A DNA stretch of 64,000 nucleotides from Haliscomenobacter sp. (GTDB lineage Bacteria > Bacteroidota > Bacteroidia > Chitinophagales > Saprospiraceae), in assembly GCF_016718685.1 (NCBI RefSeq), contig NZ_JADKCX010000011.1, positions 30,905 to 94,904 of the forward strand, in the 5' to 3' direction. The notes beneath the pieces were generated by a model, which did no database searches, had not been told where the DNA came from, and was given only the letters and a program-made list of their open reading frames with translations. Within the stretch, counting starts at the first letter, position 1; every line of letters begins with the position of its first letter. Of this stretch, positions 55,178 to 61,623 are shown piece after piece. A program made the translations under genes and the position numbers.

Positions 55178-56689
55178 ATGGATTGTATTCTTACGATTGA
55201 CATCAATACTTCATCGGTTCGGATCCATGCATTTGACCTGACAGGAGAGGTATTGGGCATGCGAAAAGGTTCTTATCCCACCTTTCACCCCCAGGCAGAT
55301 TACAGCGAACAAGACCCTGAACAAGTTTTTATTACGACCTTATATGTACTGAAGAATTTTATCAATGAAGTCATTCAACCCCAAAAATATAAGGTAAAAG
55401 CGCTGTGTTTTTGTGCGGCCATGCATAGTGTATTGGCCGTTGATAAAAATGGACGCCCCTTGGGCAATGCCATCATTTGGGCGGATAACCGTGGCATTAA
55501 AGAAGCCAACATTTTGAAAAAAAGTGCCTTTCGTTCGCCGATATACGAAGCTACGGGCACACCCATTCATCCTATGTCACCGCTCATTAAAATCAGTTGG
55601 ATGCGGCATCAAGACCCAGAGCGCTTTGCCCAGGCCTTCAAGTTTGTTTCTTTAAAAGAATACATCGTGTTGCAGCTCACGGGGGAATACTTGGTAGACC
55701 ACAGCATCGCCTCCTCCACGGGCTTGTTCGATATCCACCAGTTGCAGTGGAATGCACAAGCCCTGGAATTTGCCGGGATTAGTCCAGAAAGGCTTTCGGC
55801 GCCGGTTTCGATTTTTTTTGATGAAGTACCGCTTAAAAAAGAATATTCCAAGTCACTGGGTCTTTCCGGTTCTACCAAAGTCATTTTGGGTTCCAGCGAC
55901 GGGTGCTCGGCTACTCTGGGGTCGGGCAACATTGCCGCAGACCGCGCTACGGTCACCATTGCTTCCAGCGGTGCCGTACGGGTAGCGAGCAAAGAAATTC
56001 TGGTGGATGAAAAGCAGCGGTTTTTCAATTATTTACTGGCCGAGGACTACTACATTTCGGGAGGCCCAACCAACAACGTTGGGGTGGTTTTTGATTGGTA
56101 CACTCAGTTTTTTGGGAGTTTTAATCCTGGTCAGGAATTCGATCAGGTCAGAGAAGAACTGTTGCGTGAGGCGACCCAGGTACCCGCCGGAGCCAAGGGG
56201 TTGTTGTTTTTGCCTTATCTGCTTGGGGAAAGGGCTCCGATTTGGAACGCCAACGCCCGTGGGGTCTATTTTGGATTGAACATCACCCACGAGCAAAAAC
56301 ACTTGTTGCGCGCCACCATCGAAGGCATCTTGTTCGAGATGTACAGCATCGGCAAATTGTTGACCGACCACCGCTCCTTCAGCAGCATCAGCTTGACGGG
56401 GTCTTATTCCAGTATTCCCCTGTTTGCCCAAATTTTGACCGATATTTTTGGCTTGCCCTTTCACGTCAACACCAAAGTGGACAGTGTTGCCTTGGGGACG
56501 GCACTCATTGGACTCACGGGAATGAAATATTTTGCAGGTTTAGAAGAGGCTTCGGCGAGTACTCATTTTACGGAGACGTATACGCCAAATGCCCAAAACC
56601 ATGAGTTGTACCTGCGGTATTTTGAGGTTTTTGAAAGCCTGAGTGGTAAGTTGGAGGCGGAGTTTGAAATGATTGCGGGACTGCAGTGA
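55178..56689 (+). CDS. FGGY-family carbohydrate kinase (gluconokinase-like) with altered phosphate loop
   Basis: 503 residues. The FGGY fold is complete: AMHSVLAVDKNGRPLGNAIIWADNR, ATGTPIHPMSPLIKISWMR, SSTGLFDIHQLQWNA, LGSSDGCSATLGSGN, then GLLFLPYLLGERAPIWNANARGVYFGL. The N-terminal phosphate loop reads TIDINTSSVRIHAF where the family has D-x-G-T-T/S-x-x-K: the glycine is N and the lysine is R. The other FGGY gene in this locus (47683-49104) has the normal DIGTTATK. The protein may have weak kinase activity or a sensory role. It starts 36 bases after the AraC gene and is likely cotranscribed with it. Confidence 0.85.
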   Translation: MDCILTIDINTSSVRIHAFDLTGEVLGMRKGSYPTFHPQADYSEQDPEQVFITTLYVLKNFINEVIQPQKYKVKALCFCAAMHSVLAVDKNGRPLGNAIIWADNRGIKEANILKKSAFRSPIYEATGTPIHPMSPLIKISWMRHQDPERFAQAFKFVSLKEYIVLQLTGEYLVDHSIASSTGLFDIHQLQWNAQALEFAGISPERLSAPVSIFFDEVPLKKEYSKSLGLSGSTKVILGSSDGCSATLGSGNIAADRATVTIASSGAVRVASKEILVDEKQRFFNYLLAEDYYISGGPTNNVGVVFDWYTQFFGSFNPGQEFDQVREELLREATQVPAGAKGLLFLPYLLGERAPIWNANARGVYFGLNITHEQKHLLRATIEGILFEMYSIGKLLTDHRSFSSISLTGSYSSIPLFAQILTDIFGLPFHVNTKVDSVALGTALIGLTGMKYFAGLEEASASTHFTETYTPNAQNHELYLRYFEVFESLSGKLEAEFEMIAGLQ

Positions 56690-56802
56690 TCAATAAATAG
56701 CTTCAATTGCGCGGATTTGCCCTGGTCAAAAGTTGTATAAGGTGCCGTGACTCGGAAACCTGGATAACCTAATTTGCATTAAAAAAGCACTCAATGTGAA
56801 TT

Positions 56803-56841
56803 ATGGCAAACAACTACGATCGAATCTATGGAGCGGTATAA
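56803..56841 (+). pseudogene. Possible 5' relic of an Rpn/DUF4351-type nuclease gene
   Basis: Twelve codons, MANNYDRIYGAV, then TAA. M-A-N-N-Y-D-R-I-F is how many Rpn-family (PD-(D/E)XK) transposase-like proteins of this group of bacteria begin, from memory. Nothing more of such a gene follows; the repeat block begins at 56850. Too short to be sure. The 110 bases before it show nothing. Confidence 0.25.
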
Positions 56842-56849
56842 AGTCAATT

Positions 56850-56953
56850 CCTTATCCGCCGCAGGCGGAAAAAAATCCGTTTTCATCCGTTCCATCCGTT
56901 TTCAATCATGTCGCTTTGGTTGAATAAGGTTGAAGGGAAAACGGATGGAACGG
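56850..56953. repeat. Repeat block I: word palindrome upstream of the GxxExxY gene
   Basis: Words ATCCGTTTTC/CCGTTCC (to 56903) face GAAAACGGATGGAACGG (56937-56953): a perfect 17-base arm with a 33-base spacer. The first part, starting CCTTATCCGCCGCAGGCGG, is nearly identical, in direct orientation, to 57505-57583. The spacer segment 56903-56926 is perfectly inverted at 57422-57445. So the block shares both direct and inverted copies with the one downstream of the gene. Confidence 0.85.
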
Positions 56954-56980
56954 CTTCTTTTTCTATAAAAACCATGTTTG

Positions 56981-57373
56981 ATGTACTTAAAACACCGAGA
57001 GACCACAGACATCATCCTCAAAAATTTTTATGCAGTATACAAAGAGCTTGGTCATGGTTTTTTGGAACGGGTTTACCAAAACGCCATGTTTTTTGCACTG
57101 CAAGAGGCTGATTTAAAGGTAGAGGCGCAACGCAGGATAAAAGTCTTTTTCAGAGGCAAGGAAGTTGGTGATTATTTTGCCGACCTGATTGTGAATGATG
57201 TAGTCATCATCGAGCTAAAGGCAGCAGTTGCCTTGAATCCGGAACATGAAATGCAATTGGTCAACTATCTAAAAGCCACGGAAATTGAGGTTGGTCTTTT
57301 GTTGAATTTTGGCAAAGAGCCAGAATTTGAGCGAAAAGTGTGGGTCAACGATAAGAAGAAATTAAAACGATAG
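56981..57373 (+). CDS. GxxExxY protein (PD-(D/E)XK nuclease-superfamily fold)
   Basis: 130 residues from the ATG at 56981. The name-giving motif is GFLERVY (about residues 27-33) after KNFYAVYKELGH. Catalytic-like residues of the PD-(D/E)XK fold are visible: D in YFADLIV and E-x-K in IIELKAAVAL, then a conserved HEMQLVNYLKATEIEVGLLLNFG. These proteins are widespread in Bacteroidota and of unknown role. The gene stands alone; repeat blocks I and J flank it within 30 and 50 bases. No partner gene is visible. Length and motifs suggest an intact gene. Confidence 0.88.
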   Translation: MYLKHRETTDIILKNFYAVYKELGHGFLERVYQNAMFFALQEADLKVEAQRRIKVFFRGKEVGDYFADLIVNDVVIIELKAAVALNPEHEMQLVNYLKATEIEVGLLLNFGKEPEFERKVWVNDKKKLKR

Positions 57374-57421
57374 CCACACAGGATAGGGTTTATTCTTTTC
57401 AATCCATTTTTCCTTCATTCC

Positions 57422-57583
57422 TATTCAACCAAAGCGACATGATTGTAAAACGGATGAAACGGACTAAACGGATTGGAACGGACTTTGACTCGCCTTCGGC
57501 TCGTCCTTATCCGCCGCAGGCGGAAAAAAAATCCGTTTTCATCCGTTCCATCCGTTTCATCCGTTTTCAATCCTGTCGCTTTA
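57422..57583. repeat. Repeat block J: word palindrome downstream of the GxxExxY gene
   Basis: 57422-57445 is the perfect inverse (24 bases) of 56903-56926. Tandem AAACGGAT/GGAACGG words then face CCGTTTCATCCGTTTTC words (57552-57572), giving the same arm-spacer-arm layout as block I with a GCCGAAGGCG-type loop (CGCCTTCGGCTCG). The distal end 57505-57583 is a direct copy of 56850-56917 with about 10 extra bases. No gene was seen from 57584 to 57703. Confidence 0.85.
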
Positions 57584-57703
57584 GCAAAAAGAAGCGAAGC
57601 ATAGTCCGCAGACGACCGCGGATATTCAATATTCAATTGCTGCCGCATTTTACCGATCAAATTAATCCATAATTTTACGTTCTCTCAACATAATTTTTCA
57701 TCC

Positions 57704-58219
57704 ATGATTGAGGTAATCCAAGGAGACATCACCAAAATCCCAGCCGACGCCATTGTAAATGCGGCCAATACCTCCTTGCTTGGTGGCGGCGGTGTAGATG
57801 GTGCCATTCATCGAGCTGGTGGGCCTGACATTCTGGAAGATTGTAAAAAAATCCGCAGCAAACAGGGAGGCTGTCCAGTGGGTACTGCGGTGATTACAAC
57901 TGCGGGCAAACTTCCGGCGAAGTACGTTATCCATACGGTAGGTCCGGTTTGGAATCAGGGAAAATCCAATGAAGAAATTTTGTTGGCCTCAGCTTATTTG
58001 AGTAGCCTTAAACTAGCTACCGAACATGAAGTAAAAACGATTGCTTTTCCGAATATCAGTACAGGTATTTACCGTTTTCCCAAGCAGCGGGCGGCGGAGA
58101 TTGCGGTGGATACTGTTCAACAATTTATGGCTACTAATGCCGGAATTGAAAGGGTAATTTTTGTTTGTTTTGATGAGGAGAATTTGAAGATTTATTCTGA
58201 GCTTTTGAAGGCAGCTTAA
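57704..58219 (+). CDS. Macro domain protein (O-acetyl-ADP-ribose deacetylase type)
   Basis: 171 residues, a single macro domain: MIEVIQGDITKIPADAIVNAANTSLLGGGGVDGAIHRAGGPDILEDCKKI, then GTAVITTAGKLPAKYVIHTVGPVW and AFPNISTGIYRFPKQRAAEIAVDTV. The NAAN and GGGGVDGAIH segments bind ADP-ribose; the family (YmdB-like) removes acetyl from O-acetyl-ADP-ribose or ADP-ribose from proteins. No signal peptide, so cytoplasmic. It follows repeat block J with no partner gene nearby, so role is unspecified. Confidence 0.93.
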   Translation: MIEVIQGDITKIPADAIVNAANTSLLGGGGVDGAIHRAGGPDILEDCKKIRSKQGGCPVGTAVITTAGKLPAKYVIHTVGPVWNQGKSNEEILLASAYLSSLKLATEHEVKTIAFPNISTGIYRFPKQRAAEIAVDTVQQFMATNAGIERVIFVCFDEENLKIYSELLKAA

Positions 58220-58383
58220 AAATCCCGCTCAAAGAATTAAATTATAAAGAAAAAATTATCAATTACTTAAAACATCGCCCTCTGAAGCTAAATGTATGTA
58301 TCGCGCAAATAGTAGCACTTCTGGCCTTTTTTATAGTAGTAATGTCTTCCTTTGTTAAGTTCACTTTGGTCATATAGATTATT

Positions 58384-58791
58384 TTAGATCATAGATGTCT
58401 TCAGGTATACCTTTTTAATTACTCTAGAATCCACGTCCAAAATGATATAAATTTCATTTGATGTCAAGTAACAAGTTTGATCAACCGATGTATAACTTGG
58501 GAACAATCTATACCCGATATTTTCCGCGTGTAGAATTTCGGCAAGTTCAGGCCAAAAAACTTCCTCCGAAAAAGTATTATACCAGGTAAACTGAATCATA
58601 AAACAAGTAGCCAGTTCAAAATAAAATTCAACTTGACCGTATTTATAAATCATCGTTTTATGGCGTTTGCCTAAAAGAGCAAAATCATCAGCTTCCCCCA
58701 ATTTCATTTTTATTTCCTCCTGGCTCACACCAAGGGAAATCCCCCTTACTGATTTTTTAGTGAGGAACTCAAAGATTTGTGGCGAAATCAT
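58384..58791 (-). CDS. Hypothetical protein, unknown
   Basis: 135 residues, acidic/aromatic, no signal peptide or membrane helix. Begins MISPQIFEFLTKKSVRGISLGVSQEEIKMKLGEADDFALLGKRH; the LG-x-S pattern with a KYGQVEFYF strand looks like small cytoplasmic immunity-type proteins of Bacteroidota, but I cannot place it. A/T content is higher than the neighbours, hinting at transfer. After the stop the same frame stays open for 31 more codons (to 58288), with protein-like text. The first codons overlap the region upstream of the LOG gene but on the other strand. Confidence 0.6.
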   Translation of the reverse strand: MISPQIFEFLTKKSVRGISLGVSQEEIKMKLGEADDFALLGKRHKTMIYKYGQVEFYFELATCFMIQFTWYNTFSEEVFWPELAEILHAENIGYRLFPSYTSVDQTCYLTSNEIYIILDVDSRVIKKVYLKTSMI

Positions 58792-58940
58792 TGCAGTTGA
58801 TTAGATTATTCGTAAGTTTTAACTCAAAATCAGCCCTCCCTGTTTTCCAAAATACAAACTTTCCCCACTTTTCCCCGCCTACATTTCCCAAAAAAAACTA
58901 TATTTCCGTCCTTTTTCTTTTCAAAAACGATCAGAAATCT

Positions 58941-59666
58941 ATGTCGGAAAACAAACCAACAACCCAAGCGCACCCCCACATGAAGGAGTGGTCGCAGGAA
59001 TTGAAAGGCCAGAATTCCTGGACCATGTTTAAAGTGATTTCGGAATTTGTAGAAGGCTTCGAAACCCTCAATGTGATTGGCCCCTGTGTGTCCATTTTTG
59101 GTTCGGCACGCACCAAATCAGATCATCCGTACTACAAACTCGCCATCGACATCGCCCGCCAACTGACCATCGAAGGCTACGGGGTAATCACTGGTGGTGG
59201 CCCTGGGATCATGGAAGCCGGTAACAAAGGCGCCTCCCTCTATGGCGGTAAATCGGTGGGTCTGAACATCAATTTGCCCTTCGAATCAAACTGTAATCCC
59301 TTCATCGACAACGATAAAAACCTGCAATTTCGCTATTTCTTCATCCGCAAGGTGATGTTTACGAAGTACGCTCAGGCTTTTGTGGCGCTACCCGGTGGTT
59401 TTGGCACGATGGACGAAGTGTTTGAAGTACTGACCTTGATCCAGACCAAAAAGATCAACAAAGTGCCGGTCATTTTGGTAGGTACAAAATATTGGTCGGG
59501 ATTAAAAGCCTGGATGTTCGAAGTGATGGAGGAACAAGAACACAACATCTCTCCCGGCGATCTCGATTTGTTGCCTGTAACCGACGATCCCGAAGAGGTA
59601 ATCAAGATCATCAATGATTTTTATGGACACACCAATAAACTAAAGCCGAACTTTGAGCTGTTATAG
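58941..59666 (+). CDS. LOG family protein (TIGR00730 Rossmann fold, lysine decarboxylase-like motif)
   Basis: 241 residues from the ATG at 58941 (MSENKPTTQAHPHMKEW); the upstream in-frame extension to 58779 is unlike the family. Signature text: VSIFGSARTKSDHPYYKLAIDIARQL, ITGGGPGIMEAGNKGA (PGGxGT-type phosphate loop start) and ALPGGFGTMDEVFEVLTLIQT. LOG proteins are cytokinin riboside 5'-monophosphate phosphoribohydrolases; many bacterial ones hydrolyse AMP-like nucleotides. It is followed by the LanC-like gene after 36 bases and is likely cotranscribed. No particular link between the two is known to me. Confidence 0.9.
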   Translation: MSENKPTTQAHPHMKEWSQELKGQNSWTMFKVISEFVEGFETLNVIGPCVSIFGSARTKSDHPYYKLAIDIARQLTIEGYGVITGGGPGIMEAGNKGASLYGGKSVGLNINLPFESNCNPFIDNDKNLQFRYFFIRKVMFTKYAQAFVALPGGFGTMDEVFEVLTLIQTKKINKVPVILVGTKYWSGLKAWMFEVMEEQEHNISPGDLDLLPVTDDPEEVIKIINDFYGHTNKLKPNFELL

Positions 59667-59702
59667 TGCGTAGTTTATCATCAGTGTATTAAAAAAAAGA
59701 AA

Positions 59703-61043
59703 ATGCGCCTTCGCAGCAGTATCATCGGCCTGTCATTGCTATTTCTTTGCTTGGGTGTTCAGGCACAAAGTGGATTGGCCGACAGCATCCAACGCATCCA
59801 TGTATGGTTGTCCAGTCACGTCAAAACCACCCCTGAAGGCAGTTCCTGGCCCCTTGTACCCGAGGAAGGCAGCGGACGAATCGGCCTGGACTTGTACAGC
59901 GGCATTCCGGGCATCGTGCTTTTTTACCTGGAAGCCCATCACGCTACTGGCCGTCCCGAATACCTTGCTGCGGCTCAAAGTGGCGCAGACTTTCTGCTTT
60001 CTCGCATGCCCAATCAGTTGAGTGCCGCTGATCCGCAAGGCATGACCGGTTTGTTTTCGGGCATCTGCGGTGCAGGTTTTGTGCTGCGGGAAGTCTACAA
60101 AGTGAGCAAAGAAGCACGTTATGAGGAGGGGTTTCAGCGCACGCTTAAACTCATGCTCAATGCAGCGGATACCCGGGGCGAAATTACCCATTGGGGCCAG
60201 ATCAACGACATCATTTCGGGCAATGCGGGCATTGGTTTATTTTTGTTGTACGCTTATCGCGAAACCAAAAATTTCACTTATCTGGAGATGGCAGCCAATA
60301 CTTGCAATTGGCTGATCACCAACGCCAAACGGGTGAACGCTGAGCAATGGAAGTGGAGCATGTGGCCAGGAGCGCCTACCACCATGCCCAATTTTTCGCA
60401 CGGTACTGCCGGGGTGGCTTACTTTGCCGCCGAGGTATTTGCCATTTTGGAAGAAGGCCGTTATTTGCGCACTGCCCTGAATGGTGCGCGCTACCTGCAA
60501 ACCCTAAAAAACGCCGATGGCTTGATTCCCCACCACGAAGAAGGGGATGGCAAACAACTATTTTATTACGGGTATTGTCACGGGCCCGTAGGTACTGCTC
60601 GCCTGTATTATGTGCTGTTCAATTCGTATAAAAAAGATCGAAAAATATGGGAAAAAGCCTGGGGTGAATCCATCAATACGCTGCTGAAATCCCCGATTCC
60701 GCAACAAAGAACGCCGGGTTTTTGGAACAATGTCAGCCAGTGCTGTGGCAATGCCGGCGTAGCCGAGTTCTTTCTAACGTTGTATCGGATGGAAGGCAAA
60801 AAAAAGTACAAAGCATACGCCTGGCTGCACACCCAGGATCTGCTAAAACGTGCAACCGCAGATGCACAGGGTTTGCGTTGGATCCAGGCCGAAAATCGCA
60901 GCCAACCAGAGGCCACCACCGCCCAAAGCGGCTATATGCAAGGTGTGGCGGGGATTGGCATCTTGTTCTGTCATTGGCTGGAATTGGAACAAGGCAAAAA
61001 ACAGCTGATCCGTTTTCCCGATGACCCGTATCGAGATTTTTGA
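59703..61043 (+). CDS. LanC-like lanthionine synthetase C-family protein with signal peptide
   Basis: 446 residues. A clear signal peptide (MRLRSSIIGLSLLFLCLGVQAQ) precedes a seven-repeat alpha/alpha toroid; the GxxG turns are LYSGIPGI, LFSGICGAG, IISGNAGIG, NFSHGTAG (about 233), YCHGPVGTA (about 297), QCCGNAGVA (about 351) and MQGVAGIGI. Zinc ligands in LanC proteins are Cys, Cys-His; here the last pair is Cys-Cys (QCCG), i.e. a three-cysteine set. LanC proteins are normally cytoplasmic cyclases; export would be unusual. No precursor peptide, LanB or LanM is seen. It is followed by an acyl carrier protein gene after 260 bases. Confidence 0.85.
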   Translation: MRLRSSIIGLSLLFLCLGVQAQSGLADSIQRIHVWLSSHVKTTPEGSSWPLVPEEGSGRIGLDLYSGIPGIVLFYLEAHHATGRPEYLAAAQSGADFLLSRMPNQLSAADPQGMTGLFSGICGAGFVLREVYKVSKEARYEEGFQRTLKLMLNAADTRGEITHWGQINDIISGNAGIGLFLLYAYRETKNFTYLEMAANTCNWLITNAKRVNAEQWKWSMWPGAPTTMPNFSHGTAGVAYFAAEVFAILEEGRYLRTALNGARYLQTLKNADGLIPHHEEGDGKQLFYYGYCHGPVGTARLYYVLFNSYKKDRKIWEKAWGESINTLLKSPIPQQRTPGFWNNVSQCCGNAGVAEFFLTLYRMEGKKKYKAYAWLHTQDLLKRATADAQGLRWIQAENRSQPEATTAQSGYMQGVAGIGILFCHWLELEQGKKQLIRFPDDPYRDF

Positions 61044-61067
61044 AAATTCCATTTACAATTCATTCTG

Positions 61068-61104
61068 CTTTATCGTCAATTCAAGGCACTTTAGCGTCAA
61101 TTCA
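61068..61104. promoter_or_regulatory. Direct repeat CTTTAnCGTCAATTCA
   Basis: The 16-base word occurs at 61068-61083 and 61089-61104 with one difference, spaced 21 bases (two helical turns). It lies in the 262-base gap between the LanC-like gene and the acyl carrier protein gene. It could be an operator for the latter. The rest of the gap shows nothing coding. Confidence 0.45.
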
Positions 61105-61305
61105 TTCCGGTTTGTCAAAAATATTGTCACACTTAGGCAACCTATCGCACGTGGGAATCGTTCTTTAGTGGATTTCGGTGCCAATATATGTTAGGACTTC
61201 TAGTCTTATCGCACCCTGAAAGGAAACCGGAATCGCTTATTTATTGTCTTACAGAAGATCCTCTTAACCCAAATATTTCATCACCTAAACTGAGAAACCG
61301 TGGTA

Positions 61306-61557
61306 ATGGCTAAAAAGAGTAAATGGACCGCCGAGGACCGCATCATCGAACTGATAGCCTGGGAACTCAACATCCCCTCCTCGCGCATCAACCCCCACAC
61401 TGACCTCGTTGACGATCTGTATCTCGACTCGGTTGACAAAGACTTATTGATTGCAAAATTGGAATCTCAATTTGGCGTTTTCCTCAATCAGGAACAAGCT
61501 GCTAAAATTGATACGGTACGTGATGCTAGTTATTTCTTGCAGCAGAATGCAGCGTAG
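61306..61557 (+). CDS. Acyl carrier protein-like
   Basis: 83 residues from the ATG at 61306 (MAKKSKWTAEDRIIELIAWELNI); an in-frame GTG at 61300 is possible. The phosphopantetheine site is DLYLDSVDKDLLIAKLE (D-S-V around residue 44), in the usual ACP context DLVDDL-Y-DSVD. Normally ACP carries acyl chains for fatty acid or polyketide synthesis. It is not next to fab genes; the neighbour is the LanC-like gene, so it may be a dedicated ACP of unknown pathway. The gene ends just before word palindrome K. Confidence 0.85.
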   Translation: MAKKSKWTAEDRIIELIAWELNIPSSRINPHTDLVDDLYLDSVDKDLLIAKLESQFGVFLNQEQAAKIDTVRDASYFLQQNAA

Positions 61558-61563
61558 AAGAGT

Positions 61564-61622
61564 GAGTTATGAGTTATGAGTGATAAGTTCACACAATTTT
61601 CATAACTCATAACTCATAACTC
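61564..61622. repeat. Intergenic word palindrome K (GAGTTATGAG words)
   Basis: GAGTTATGAGTTATGAG (61564-61580) is perfectly complementary to 61606-61622, with a 25-base spacer. The words are repeated in tandem on each side. It lies between the convergent ends of the acyl carrier protein gene and the oxidoreductase gene (stop 61624), where it could act as a bidirectional terminator. Confidence 0.85.
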
Positions 61623-61623
61623 A

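Noticed and set aside
57441..57583. Possible CRISPR array (regular CGGATGAAACGG words)
   Set aside because: The units are 8-12 bases without unique spacers and are inverted halfway; no cas genes are present.
58779..58940. N-terminal extension of the LOG-family protein
   Set aside because: The family begins close to MSENKP; the extension is hydrophobic non-family sequence overlapping the divergent gene start.
61044..61305. Lanthipeptide precursor next to the LanC-like gene
   Set aside because: No small open frame with Ser/Thr/Cys-rich core and leader was found on either strand.
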